Shown: positions 36,307 through 47,388, counted from the stretch's first letter. The stretch: 64,000 nt of DNA from Haliclona indistincta (GCA_964017065.1 OZ024783.1:8693367-8757366), one strand, 5' to 3'. The notes: generated by a model from the sequence alone, not told the origin. Program-made: numbers and translations.

Positions 36307-36722
36307 ATTTCTATGCAGGAAAGTTACAAGTGTTACATTTTAGTAAAAAGCCCAGGCTTTTTTCTTGACGACACTGTACATTTCTAGCAGTTTTGTAAGC
36401 GAGCGGCAGGTTTGTTTGCCGCTTTTTGGAACTTTTCAATTTAGGGCGGACCCTAATTCATGACAAATTTTAATTCGACCCTGCAAGCATGCTGCAAAGT
36501 TGCCAAAGCAGTTATTTTCGATGTTAAGCAACAAAAGACTCACTGCAGTTGCCAGGACTACTAATCTAGGCTAGACTCTTGACTTTAGACTATTGAGCAA
36601 CTAAACCACGCTCGGGCCTGGCTGGGAATGAAAATATTTTTGTGTAGTAATACCTGTATCTGCTGTTCGCATGACAGAAATTACCAGTAAGTGGTTGAAC
36701 AACCTTGCAGCTGCATACCTAG

Positions 36723-37031
36723 CAGTGGCGGATCTAGGGTAGATCCAGAGGTGCTCGCGAACCCCCCTTTGCGCTCAATAATGATATTCACAAGCAACAT
36801 TAATTGCCATACCTTATGAGGAATTTAGTTTACACAACATAACTAGGGGTTGTCCCACATTCACCATCTGCAAGCTCTGATCTGCAAGGCTGTAGTCAGC
36901 TGGCTAGAAATTCAACGCAAAACAGACGAGGTTTTGACCGGAAGTGGGCGTGGTTTTCAAAAATTCGCGGGTGCGCAAGCGCGCCCGTTCAACTGAGAAC
37001 CTCCCATTCTCCAATCCTAGATCCGCCACTG
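36723..37031. mobile_element. hAT-like MITE, 309 bp (CAGTGGCGGATC ends)
   Basis: CAGTGGCGGATCTAGG at the left and CCTAGATCCGCCACTG at the right, an exact 16-bp TIR of a type common among animal hAT elements. CCTAG flanks both sides, but a full 8-bp duplication is not clear. Confidence 0.75.
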
Positions 37032-38136
37032 CCTAGCACTGTAACATCAACTATACAGATGGAGTATACAACAGAACTGCAGTGCAAAAATTTACTGCAA
37101 CAGTCGACTCAATTACTTTTCAGCTGCTCACTAACATAAAAAGTTAGATTTAGTGATGATTGGGTCCATCAGCATCACTCGCAGACATCACAGTAGCTAA
37201 GCTCAGTGGACGAAACCAAATCATGCTGGGTGCGGTTTCGATCAAATATTTAGTAAGGCTAGTTCTACCTAGATTCATGCACCACTGGTAAAATTTTATT
37301 GCTTACAACTAGGTGAGATGATGCTGCTATGATAGATAGCTCAACCTGAGTAGTGAAACTTTTCGAGTGTATGCATGAACATAACTCGGCAACTAAAGCT
37401 GATATCAAAAAGGATCCGTCTGTCCCTAGATAACTAAGCTGTTTGCCAGGTCTAGTCGTGCTATAGAGTGCCCACAACGAGATTTTCGATGTCTTAGTCG
37501 ACAAAGCTGCTCATTGCTACGTGCACTTTGTAACGCACTATGGTAGCACGTCTAGCCACTGATTTTGCAAACGACAAAGTGCAGTCTTTGCTCTGACTGG
37601 ATATGCAATGCCAAAATCTACACGCGCAATGCTACAAATGTTTTTCTTTTGATGCCTAGCTGTCCCCGAACCAATCGTAGTTACAGCGGCATAATACGAT
37701 GCCATATTGTGACACGCCCTCGTCACGTGACACAAAGCCATATGAACCAGGGTGTTCGGTAAGACTAGAGGATCATAATGGTACCTGCAACATAAACGTA
37801 GGACACTTGGTTCCTAAGAAATGAAGGAAAATGCCATGATCAAAAACAGTTTTTGCTTCATCGTGTGAAACATTGTAGTCACGTACTTTTCCCAGAGTCT
37901 CTGTACGGGGGCATTATTATTGGAGTGTGATACTCTCTGTCCATCATTTTGTCATATTCAATTATTGATAAAAGAATTATGAAGAGGATTAAATCAAATC
38001 TAGACAGAAAATTCATTGTCTCATTATAAAGCACATGGCCATAGCCCAGGCCTTAAGGTGCCCTCTTACCGCGATTAATTGTAAACGTTGCTCCACCCAC
38101 GTCACGTGATGGCTGATTTTGAATGGTTTGGTACCG
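37032..38136. other. Non-coding spacer
   Basis: No gene recognised. Includes the right arm of the diverged inverted repeat (37,690-37,830). A purely intergenic reading is the simplest. Confidence 0.5.
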
Positions 38137-38220
38137 GTTCGCCTACTCCCAGTTCGCCTATTCCCATTTTGACTACTAAAGGGCCTCAGGCGTTTTGTTT
38201 CGCCTACCAAAATTATAAAA

Positions 38221-38250
38221 CTAAACCCTAAACCCTGAACCCTAAAAACC
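38221..38250 (+). repeat. Short telomere-like CCCTAAA tract
   Basis: Three near-tandem copies: CTAAACCCTAAACCCTGAAC followed by CCTAAAAACC. Seven-base period with AAACCCT units. Too short to be a telomere; may be chance or a repair scar. Confidence 0.45.
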
Positions 38251-38268
38251 TTCTCCTAACTGTGCAAA

Positions 38269-38470
38269 GTCGGGAGGGTGTCCTAAACCGGGCCTTCGGC
38301 CCTTGGTAAGCCTAAGGATCGTCGGGAGGGTGTCCTAAACCGGGCCTTCGGCCCTTGGTAGGCCTAACGATCGTCGGGAGGGTCGTCCTAAACCGGGCCT
38401 TCGGCCCTGGCTAAAGATCGTCGAGAGGGTCGTCCTAAACAGGGCCTTCGTCCTTCACTGGATCTGCAAG
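38269..38470 (+). repeat. About 62-bp tandem repeat, 3-4 units, each with a triloop palindrome
   Basis: Each unit has GTCGGGAGGGT, CCTAAACCGGGCCTTCGGCC and AGCCTAA-like segments. The perfect hairpin GGGCC, loop TTC, GGCCC recurs at 38290-38302, 38342-38354 and 38395-38407; the fourth unit is diverged. Confidence 0.8.
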
Positions 38471-38533
38471 CTGTCCCGACGATCGACTTAGTTAAAAAAC
38501 TTAAATTTTCTTGGAAAAAAAATTAAAAAATAA

Positions 38534-38606
38534 GTACTGAGCGGGAATCGAACCCTGAACATCTGCACTACAAGCCACCGCACTAAACCGCTGCGCTACC
38601 GGAACC
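38534..38606 (-). ncRNA. tRNA-like sequence (SINE head or tRNA pseudogene)
   Basis: On the minus strand: GGTTCCGGTAGCGCAGCGG start, box A TAGCGCAGCGGTTTAGTGC (38580-38598) and box B GGTTCGATTCC (38544-38554). Only three of five T-stem pairs form, so it looks tRNA-derived rather than functional. Confidence 0.6.
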
Positions 38607-38960
38607 AGCTGACCAACCAGTGCTATTATTATTATTATTATTATTATTATTGAGAACACACACCAACATAGGTGCATTAGTATAATTATTATAATTAAGA
38701 AGTTAAAATAGTCCGGAGCATTAGTTCAGTATCAGAAGTACCATGAATAATATCAAGATTCCTTTTCAAAAAAGGCCGAACAACAGCAGCAAAATATTTA
38801 TCATCATCATGGTAGACAAGCCTTTATAGTGATTCTGTACGCGCGCGCGTAGATAATATAAGCCGCCGAAGGCGGCTTGCGCACGTGACTAGGCAAAACA
38901 GCACGCCTGAGCTTCGTAATAGGCAAAACGATAGTAGGCCAAACGGGAGTAGGCAAACTG

Positions 38961-40630
38961 ATACTATCCCTTTTGAATTGTGACAGCTATCTCGGTACTG
39001 CGCTTTGTCTCTGCTCTGGACGCTTCAGCACGGAAGCTAGAGGTACGACAATGTTTTCTCAACCTGTACTATATCCTGGGCTACTGTTGTTTGTCCATCA
39101 AAGCTTCAGTTGGACCGTCAAAGCTATCTGCTACCGTCATACACATACGCGAGCAACTATTCTTCGCTTCTTCCCTACACCACGCAGCGTAAGCTGTACC
39201 AGGAACCTTCTGTGTTGTTCAAAACTGGACCTTGGCCATTGTAGAAGACTCTGTGAGCGTGATAACAACATCATCAACGGCTTTCAACTTGTACCGGGCG
39301 TGTCTACTCCACCTACCTTACCGCCATTTTTCCAATCATGTTGCTGTAACTTGGAGGGCAGTCTGTGCCGCTTCTACTCGCCTCTGCGCGTTTGCTACAG
39401 CTAAGTGAGTGTTGTCTATCATACTACTATACTCCAGAGCTTTGCTAGTAAACTTTTAAGCTTTGTTTGACCCGTCAAAGCTACTCGCCAGCAAGTGATG
39501 TTGGACGAGTGAGTTGTCACGCTTCTCCTTCGTGTTGCTCTGTGTACACGGCAACTACAGCCTCTTAGGATGTTTAGAACTTGACCATGGTCATTGTGGG
39601 AGCCTTTTTGTGTGTGTTACTAAGCACAACTGCTGTTGACAGCCTTGTTGGAGTTCATTTTCTGGTTCAACTAGAAAATAAATAATTTCAAGGAGAACAC
39701 AGCTTTGTTGCTGCACACTTTGTATCACTATTTTACACTTCCAAAAGCTTAGTAAGTGTTGTATAACATCTGGTTTGCCTTGAGCTATCTATTAGCAAGC
39801 TATTCAGTTATTTGTGACAACCAGGTGAGTACATTTTTATACTTATTGTGCCAGCTAAGAACACTGCTTTCTCTGTACAGCGTCGTGAGCGACGTTTGTA
39901 TCGTCAGGATGCTCAGGCTTGCTATGGACGATTGCAATCTTTAATAAGGTGATAATAGAATGTATTTACCTTGTGTATAGTGTTTGTGTTGCTTGTGTGT
40001 GCTTGGTGCTAGAGTCTCTTACATTATAATCAGTAAAGCATGTGTGTCGTCTTGGCTAAATAATGTTGTGATTGTTGTGTGTATTGTAGCTTGATGGTAG
40101 TCATGGCATGTGCATTGTAGCTTGATGGTAGTCATGGCAGTAGTTAGTGTGTCATACACTTCAGTTGTACAGTTATAATGCTCATGTTATCAGTGTTGTT
40201 ATTAGACTCTTCATCTATTACAGTGCTGAGAAACTACTATGCTATCTGCTGATACCTTGACTTGTTTTTGCTGTCTGCTCAAGATCAAAATACTTGTACA
40301 AGCTTTCCATTACTTTTATGTTGATTGCTGTGATTGATAATAATATTCAAACACACACCACCCTCTTCTTCCTGAGTAGCAAACTGTCTGTGAAAGCATG
40401 TACAGCACTCATCTCAACAGCTAAGCTGTGTAGACACTACTATTATTGCAGCAAGAAGCTGTCAGTGATCACAGCTTGGTGGGCGTTTGTTTACACAGAC
40501 TTACGCGTGTTAGAAACCACAATAAACAAGTTAGAATACTATAGCAACTATGTTTCAACGTTGCCAAGGAGTATTGGCTGCAACAAAGTAAGTTGGCTGG
40601 CGCTAGCGGTAGCTGTTTCGAGGTAACGAT
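38961..40630. other. Diverged repeat related to the H2 element body
   Basis: From about 38,985 to 39,260 the sequence follows H2 20,870-21,190 with many substitutions (GCTCTGGACGCTTCAGC versus GCTCTGGGCGCTTCAGC; GTAAGCTGTACC; GGACCTTGGCCATTGTA versus GGACATTGGTCATTGTA). The rest (to 40,630) holds no recognised gene; a direct repeat GTAGCTTGATGGTAGTCATG lies at about 40,086 and 40,117. Confidence 0.55.
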
Positions 40631-40631
40631 G

Positions 40632-40653
40632 ACGCGCATATATATATGCGCGT
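40632..40653. repeat. 22-bp perfect palindrome
   Basis: Half-site ACGCGCATATA followed directly by its reverse complement. A related diverged copy (CGCGCATAAATATATGCG) lies 25 bp to the right, just before the TTAA element. Confidence 0.8.
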
Positions 40654-40713
40654 CGCGTATACGGGTGGATTTCATCGCGCATAAATATATGCGTGTCGCG
40701 GTAAAAGGGTTAA

Positions 40714-41407
40714 GGTGGCGGGTAACCAGAATTAATGATATTTATGACTTTTGCAAGTAGCTGTATTTTCCTAGCCATGGGTATTCGTGCAGACAGAGTT
40801 GCTGCGTGCAGTTTGCTTACCTATCGATGGGGATTGAATATACCAAATTTCAGCAATGAAGCGTTAGCCATCGCCGAGCTACGAGCTCGCCCTGTGAAGA
40901 CTAAACACGATCGATTGTGGAACCGTTTTCTTTAGTTGTGCGAAAGGTATGAAGCTAAAACTGCTCAAGCAAGCTCATCTGTCATAATTATGTGCAGGAA
41001 TCTATGCGATGATTTCACCGAACGCTGCTCGTACGTGATATTACAGCTATGTGCTGCCAGACAGCACAGCCTGCGTTGCTGTAATAACGCGTACGAGCAG
41101 CGCTCGGCGAAATGATCGCATAGATTCCTGCACATATGGCAGATGAGCTTGCTTGAGCAGTTTTAGCTTCATACCTTTCGCACAACTAAAGAAAACGGTT
41201 CCACAATCGATCGTGTTTAGTCTTCACAGGGTGAGCTCGTAGCTCGGCGATGGCTGGCGCTTCATTGCTGAAATTTGGTATATTCAATCCCCATCGATAG
41301 GTAAGCAAACTGCACGCAGCAACTCTGTCTGCACGAATACCCATGGCTAGGAAAATACAGCTACTTGCAAAAGTCATGAATATCATCAATTCTGGTTACC
41401 CGCCACC
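40714..41407. mobile_element. TTAA-flanked foldback element X, copy 1
   Basis: TTAA (40710-40713 and 41408-41411) flanks an almost complete palindrome: arms of about 340 bp beginning GGTGGCGGGTAACCAGAATT, with a short centre near 41,060. TTAA targets are typical of piggyBac/Kolobok-type elements; the superfamily is inference. The mirrored 66-67-codon frames inside are palindrome artefacts. Confidence 0.8.
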
Positions 41408-41411
41408 TTAA

Positions 41412-42195
41412 GGTGGCAGTATACTAGTCTGGGCGTGGCTGCAGTGGCTTCGAAAACAGCTCGCTATCCAGCTAGAAGACAAAACTAAGCACCAAAAACC
41501 AGCTAAATGTCGAGAAGATAGGCAAACAAAGCTGTTTTGCAAGTATTTCGAATGCACCTCGTACCATCGCCAGATACACAGCCCATCAAGATCGATGATC
41601 CATTCACCAAAAATCTCTCCACGGGAGTCTTCGAGCAAGGTAAAACAGTATTCACGATGCTTTAAACAGTTTTCCCGAGGGCCAGACGAAGAGTTTTTCC
41701 TGATAAATTCTATGATTTTTTCTAAAAACGCAAATAACCGCAAAACAAGCCCCTGAGCTGCACCAACAATTGCGTGTTCTCGATCATAAAACTGCAATAC
41801 GAGTCGATATTCAAAAGATATCTTCGTGTGGCCCTCCGTTTGCTACTGTAGAAGATGCGCCGGTCTTCATTGCATCAAGCAAATGCACCCGTAGTGCTAT
41901 TTTTAGTGAATGGTGGCAGCATCCATTACCCCAAAAGCAATGTCACGCCTTCGTCAATTCTTTTTCACTGCAATCCTTCCTGAATTAGCGACTCCTCGAA
42001 TTCACAACGGAGGGATAAGAGAACCTTCGGAGTGGCTCAACAGAGAATCTTTGAACAGAAAGACAGAACACTTCTAATTCTAAATCCAGCAGTGCAGTGC
42101 GCTGGGTGATCACTTATTATTCATTTACTGTAACACACTGTGACGTCATACACACCGCCAATAATGCAGCGCGTGCGTAACGGTATACCGCCACC
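41412..42195. mobile_element. TTAA-flanked element X', sharing its TTAA with X copy 1
   Basis: Starts GGTGGCAGTATAC directly after the shared TTAA and ends GTATACCGCCACC before TTAA (42196-42199). The outer TIR bases match element X but the interior is unrelated and not palindromic. A minus-strand 129-codon frame (41,408-41,797) is unrecognised and runs into the TIR. Confidence 0.75.
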
Positions 42196-42199
42196 TTAA

Positions 42200-42444
42200 A
42201 AAACCGATTAACAATAGTGCAACTATCTAATAAGAGGAGGCCATAATGGCAGTCTAGCTAGGTTAACCATCATGGCCCAATTTACGTGCAGTCAGATGAC
42301 AAGCATATTTAGGTGGCTCCCTGATCACAGCGTCAGGTCGCTTTCTGCTAGTTCTGTGCATTAGTACTGCAGTAATTTGCAAGTCTATTGTCAACAACAT
42401 ACAGCGATTTTCTTGAGAAAAACAAGCACATTCATGATCACTAG
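42200..42444. other. Left edge of the second duplicated module
   Basis: About 42,345-42,435 matches 15,815-15,905; no gene. Confidence 0.55.
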
Positions 42445-42547
42445 CCTCGTACCCAGACCTGCTTTAGCAGACAGCCTGGTACACACTGTTCGCGCATGTG
42501 TTTAATTTATCCAACATCCGGTGAAAACACAGATACTTACTGTACAA

Positions 42548-44472
42548 GGTGGCGGGATACCATAATTAATGATATTCATGATTTTTGCAAGTAGCTGTAT
42601 TTTTCTAGCCAAGGGTATTCGTGCAGACAGAGTTGCTGTGTGAAGTTAGCTTGCCTATCGATAGGCATCGAATATAGCAAATTTCAGCAACGCAGTGCTA
42701 GCCAACGCAGAGCAACGAGCTCGCCCTGTGAGGTTTGAGCACGATCGATTATAAACACTTTTTCTTTAGTTGTGTGAAAGGTACGAAGCTAAAACTGCTC
42801 ATGTAAGCTTATCTGCCATCTGTGCAGGTATTTATGCGATGATTTCGTCAAGCGCTGCTCGCACGCGATATTACAGCTATGTGCTGCCAGACGGCACAGC
42901 CTGCGTTGCTGTAATATCACGTACAAGCAGCGCTCGGCGAAATCATCGCATAAATACCTGCAAAGAAAATTAAAAAGATTTCTATCGAAATCAAAAGGAT
43001 GTAGGGTTGTGAAATCTACCACTGGTCAACAAGGTAAACTAACAAGGAACAAGCATGGAATGGTAACACGATTGACTTGCTAACAGACCATAGATCCCTA
43101 CATCAGCGGCTGCTGTGGTTGGCTATAGCTAGTTCGGCTAGTTGTTGTTGACTGACACCTGACGTGCATTCAGCTTGTGACAGCTTATGTACAGCCACTG
43201 ATGTAGGGATCCATGGTCTGTTAGCAAGTCAATCGTGTTACCATTCCATGCTTGTTCCTTGTTAGTTTACATCGTTGACCAGTGGTAGATTTCACAACCC
43301 TACATCCTTTTAGAAATCTTTTTAATTTTCTTGTTTGTGTCCTTTTTTCTTTTTCAGTGAAGTGCAGTTCACCAATTACTGTGCCATCTTTGTTTCCACC
43401 ATTGGTTTGGTTTTCCTGTTGTTGATGGCTTTTCTTTATTATTAACAATTTTAAACTTGTAGCTAAATAATTCTGATGCTGTAGATATCAGCTCGCCTAC
43501 GCATGCATGAATCATGCATGAATACATACAGTGCATACGAGCCCGCCCACACTTGTTTACGGCGGTTATAATGATCTGGCAAGGCAGAACGGTGATTCTG
43601 CGCTTGCTAGCTTACCGTTCTTAGAAGACTCCAGACAAATTATGTGTTCTCCGTGATCTATATACGGCGTGGCGATACTCAAGCTTGTGCTTGGTCACGT
43701 GCGCTATAACCACAGCTTGGTCACGTGCGTATTGCGCAATCATTATAATTATTAATGGCGTCTAACACTTAGCTGACAATAGATCACGATCGAGAAATCG
43801 CGGAATTTATATCGACGTTTCGCTAAAAACTAAGTTCAAAAGGCACATGCCAGGAGAATTTCACGACTGTTCGTGGGTGTTTTGGTCTCGGAACTGCTCA
43901 CGTAAAGGTGCTAGGCGAGTGGAAGAAAGAAAGAAGAAAGAAGAAGAAAGAAGAAAACAAAGATGACGAAACTCGATTTTCACCGCTTCCAGGTTCGTCA
44001 CTTTAGTAACAATCTCGAGCAATCTCCTTGCTACTATAAGATGGGGCAACGCCAGATAGTAGATTTAAGTGTCTTTGGACGTATAAAATTCATCACCAGG
44101 CGAAATATCAGCGTTTGAACGCTAATACATTGTATGTAGCCGCCATCTTGTTTTCTCGTTCAACCCTACATAGGGAGTCACTACCGTGCCTCCCTAATAG
44201 ATGGCAGATGAGCTTGCTTAAGCAGTTTTAGCTTCGTACCTTTCGCACAACTAAAGAAAAAGTGTTTACAATCGATCGTGCTCAAACTTCACAGGGCAAG
44301 CTCGTCGCGCCGCGATGGCTAACACTGCGTTGCTGAAATTTGCTATATTTGATGCCTATCGATAGGCAAGCAAACTTCATACAGCAACTCTATCTGCACG
44401 AATACCCTTGGCTAGAAAAATACAGCTACTTGCAAAAGTCATGAATATCATTAATTCTGGTATCCCGCCACC
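42548..44472. mobile_element. TTAA-type foldback element X, copy 2 (split by H1)
   Basis: Ends GGTGGCGGGATACCA and its complement; TTAA on the right (44473-44476), ACAA on the left. About 415 bp on the left of the H1 insertion and 275 bp on the right rebuild an X element like 56468-57155. Confidence 0.8.
42963..44197 (+). mobile_element. Helitron-like hairpin element, family H1 copy 3, nested in X copy 2
   Basis: Starts AAGAAAATTAAAAAG after ACCTGCA and ends CTCCCTAA before TAGATGGC. The uninterrupted X element reads ACCTGCACAGATGGC, so one C/T difference explains an A/T insertion without target duplication. Foldback arms lie at about 42,963-43,115 and 43,185-43,335. Confidence 0.85.
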
Positions 44473-44642
44473 TTAAGATAAGTTTAGCTAATTTGTGTCC
44501 AGTATCATTATGCGATGTTGTGAGCTAGAAATAGCAGCAAGCATCACGCTAAAGTCAGAGCAAGTGAAACACACGTGTTTTCAATTACGCGCATGCGCCT
44601 ACAGTGTGTACCAGGTTTAATATTTTAGGCCTGGGTACGAGG

Positions 44643-45482
44643 TTATCATGATCACATAATAGCAATTATACAGTCAATGGTGCAAGCATAGCATGATAAA
44701 ATTGTTCTGGAAAGAACAAGGACTTGCCTTGTAATTTACAATACACCTACACAATGCACCTACACAATAATAACAAAAATCCCGCCCACAACATTCCAGT
44801 ATTCCTAGAGGCAAGCCAACACATCACTATGTAGATTTTAGCATGAGGATAGGTTCATTAGAACTCCAGTTTTTCCATTATAATGGGACTAAACAATACT
44901 TGTACTGTGTATCATAATATTATGAACACATGTCATTAACTAGAGTTCTAATGAACACATACCCGTGCGCTGAGCTAGGAGCTAAACACGACTACTCCAG
45001 CATTACTGCAACACGCACGTTACAGCTAGCCCATAGACAGCTCCAGAAAAATAGATGGTAGCATACATGCACTAACAGTTGATTGGCACATCACAGAAGG
45101 CCTCAAGAAAGACTGATACCGTAGCTATAGGCCTCAAGAAGCTCTGACATACGGTACATGTGAGGCTGAGTGAGGACATCGACATGGATAGGAGGTTGGG
45201 TGAAACACCCACAATACTGTAAAGTTCTCTTACAAGGACACATAGCTTTAGAAAGCCATAGATTCGCCGCTCGAGCAAGGCTTGCCAGCACAGAAAACGT
45301 CTTCATAGGACTATAAATTCAGTGAAGAAGCTGCAGAGAGTTTTTTCGTAGAGAGTTTCGAGCGCGGTAAGACGTAAACAAGCGTGTTTTTTGACGACAC
45401 ACATATTTATACATACACAGACGGACACAAACGCATAACCCTCGCGCATACTGCGCACGGGTAACTATATCTATGATCTTAC
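44643..45482. other. Intergenic downstream of the small gene, copy 2
   Basis: Partly homologous to 15,900-16,156. Short minus-strand frames (45,072-45,306) are unrecognised. No exon could be joined to the small gene by phase. Confidence 0.45.
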
Positions 45483-45794
45483 TTGTTCTCCTTCATGAGC
45501 AGTACTAGCAGATGGTTGCTGGCTTGTTACATCAGAAATCAGCTTGCTTCTAGACTCTTTCCACGGCGTGGCTGACTCGTCTAGCTTTGGTATTTTCACC
45601 GGAGGTCCAGTCACTTCAGTGTCAGAAGACTCAGAACAATTATCATCACTTGAATCAACCGCTATGTTGGCTCTGACCGGAACCACTGGCTCCTCTATCG
45701 TGAACTTTCTGATTTTCTTCGGAGGTTTGGAGATTTTGTCCTCAGTATCACTAGAACAACTGTCTTCTTCAGCTGAGCACTGGTTCGAATCCAT
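45483..45794 (-). CDS. Small Ser/Asp-rich protein, first exon, copy 2
   Basis: Paralogue of 16157-16465; function unknown. ATG 45794 to a GTAAGA donor (104 codons, phase 0). Begins MDSNQCSAEEDSCSSDTEDK. Two internal copies of a motif are clearer here than in copy 1: SSDTEDKISKPPKKIRK and SSDTEVTGPPVKIPK, so the exon seems built by internal duplication. Pro/Lys motifs PPKKIRK could be a nuclear localisation signal, and the acidic Ser runs look like casein-kinase-2-type sites (inference). It lies 223 bp downstream of the REPS stop codon on the same strand, as in copy 1. No downstream exon identified. Confidence 0.65.
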
Positions 45795-47202
45795 CGATCG
45801 TGCAGCACTAACTCAACTCAACTTGAGAAAGAATGCACAATAGGGCGTGAATGTGGCGCGCTTCTTCATAGCACGTGAGAAACATGAATAATTTTGATTA
45901 TCCTATTCATGAATATACTAAAATTAATAATAATTAATTATTATGTACAAATACAAACCATGAACACACACAACAGAGTAGTTGACTAGTATAATACACA
46001 CTGGACTGTGATAGTGTCATCTTTGATGATCCATCAGCACCTCCAGTCTAGCTTGTTCTTCTCTCAACTACATTGTAAAATGATCATTCAATATCACATT
46101 GTCCTGTACATGTATGTGTAGGTATGCTGCTACTGATATTTGAGCTGAGAGAGATTGCACTATCTATGGGAGAGACCCCATGATGCAGTACATATTATTG
46201 ATACAATATCATTATTAGGTACATACCATATACATACACACAGGGTTTCATTTAGTAGGCAGAGGATACTCACCCCTTTGAGTTACTGTCAGTTACACAA
46301 TACTATTTTATTCTCTCACCCCAAATTTTTTATTAATTTAGGCTTCACCCTCTGTGAACAATTCTTAACAAGAGTTCTTTATACCCTAGCTGGGTAGTGG
46401 GTACTGCAGCATGCCCTGCAGATGAGCAAGTTGACGTATTATTAATTATAATTAATGTTCTTATAATGCAGCTAGGGCTTCTTGCGAGCAAGCCAGCCTG
46501 TTAAATTTCAAGATACGAGTAGCTATCCAGATGCACTTGCTATACTGCTAATATCGCTCTGTCTGCTGCTTTAGATTTCCAGAAACACTGACCATAGCAA
46601 TGTGAATATTAATTAGTTGCGAACACCCTAAAAATCAGAGCACTTGCGCACACGGCAAAAAGTTGCGCACACGGCAAAAAGTCCTCCCAACATCACAAGG
46701 TGTCTTCAAAAAATAAACATTTCACAACAAGCCGTGGAGAGCTATTTTGATGGTTATCACTGAGAGGTGAAGCAGTACATATTTAGATTTCATCAGTAGA
46801 TTTTTTTGCTCACACACACTGTTATGCATATAGACGGACCCAAACGCTTAACCCACACACCCAGGGACCTAGACACCAAAGGCTATCACATCATGGAGGT
46901 TAATAGTACATACATTGTATGTATCGCACAGTACTTATTTTGCATGCACCCTACTTACTCCTGTTAGTATTCTTCTCAAGTCTTGATTGAGGTTAGTGAA
47001 CATAGCATTGTCATCCTTGAGAGATTTGATAGAACGCTGTAACTCAACTTTAGTCTTCTTCTTGTATGACTCAACTAAACTTGACCTGAACACAAAGTAA
47101 CAACTAAAATGAGATTTTGTTGTTGATGCATGCATTGTACTAGTCACTGGAACTACTGATATAGGCACATATGTACCATTATTGATAGGGCAAAGTAATG
47201 GT

Positions 47203-47273
47203 ACACACACACATACGCACACATACACACACGTACATAGGCACACACACGCACTCACACACACACACGTGCG

Positions 47274-47317
<44 letters not shown>

Positions 47318-47388
47318 CACACACACACACTCTCACACATACACATGAACAAACACACATGAACACACACCCACACACAGCCACACAC
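47203..47388. repeat. (CA)n microsatellite in a REPS copy 2 intron
   Basis: Longer and purer than its counterpart in copy 1; abuts the donor of the proline-rich exon (47389). Confidence 0.9.

Larger units (their letters stand above)
34400..37835. repeat. Pair of diverged inverted repeats about 3.1 kb apart
   Basis: Bases 34,410-34,540 are the inverted counterpart of 37,690-37,830 at roughly 75-80% by eye: GGTACCTGCAACAT followed by GTAGGACACTT at 37,782-37,808 against its complement at 34,427-34,450. The interior carries MITEs and palindromes. It could be the ends of a large decayed DNA element or a segmental inversion duplicate. Confidence 0.6.
38137..38960. repeat. Segment bounded by inverted iterons (GTTTGCCTAYTCCC-like)
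   Basis: Left edge: GGTTCGCCTACTCCC, GTTCGCCTATTCCC and GTTTCGCCTACC within 80 bp. Right edge: AATAGGCAAAACG, AGTAGGCCAAACGGG and AGTAGGCAAACTG, in inverted orientation. Arrays of short repeats at both edges resemble subterminal transposase-binding sites. The interior holds a 62-bp tandem repeat, a tRNA-like sequence, (ATT)n at 38,627-38,650 and palindromes. Confidence 0.55.
42445..44642. mobile_element. Outer element of a three-level transposon nest
   Basis: Left CCTCGTACCCAGACCTG and right CAGG...CTGGGTACGAGG form an imperfect TIR of about 45 bp, both continuing through CCTGGTACACACTG. Only about 100 bp of its left part and 165 bp of its right part remain visible around the inserted element X. 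Superfamily not assigned. Confidence 0.65.

Noticed and set aside
40735..41389. Pairs of almost identical 66-67-codon frames on opposite strands (also 56489-56827 and 56814-57134)
   Set aside because: They are mirror images produced by the palindromic X elements.
41408..41797. 129-codon minus-strand frame that looks mildly protein-like
   Set aside because: Runs into the terminal repeat of element X', has no recognisable motif, no paralogue in the window and no splice partner.
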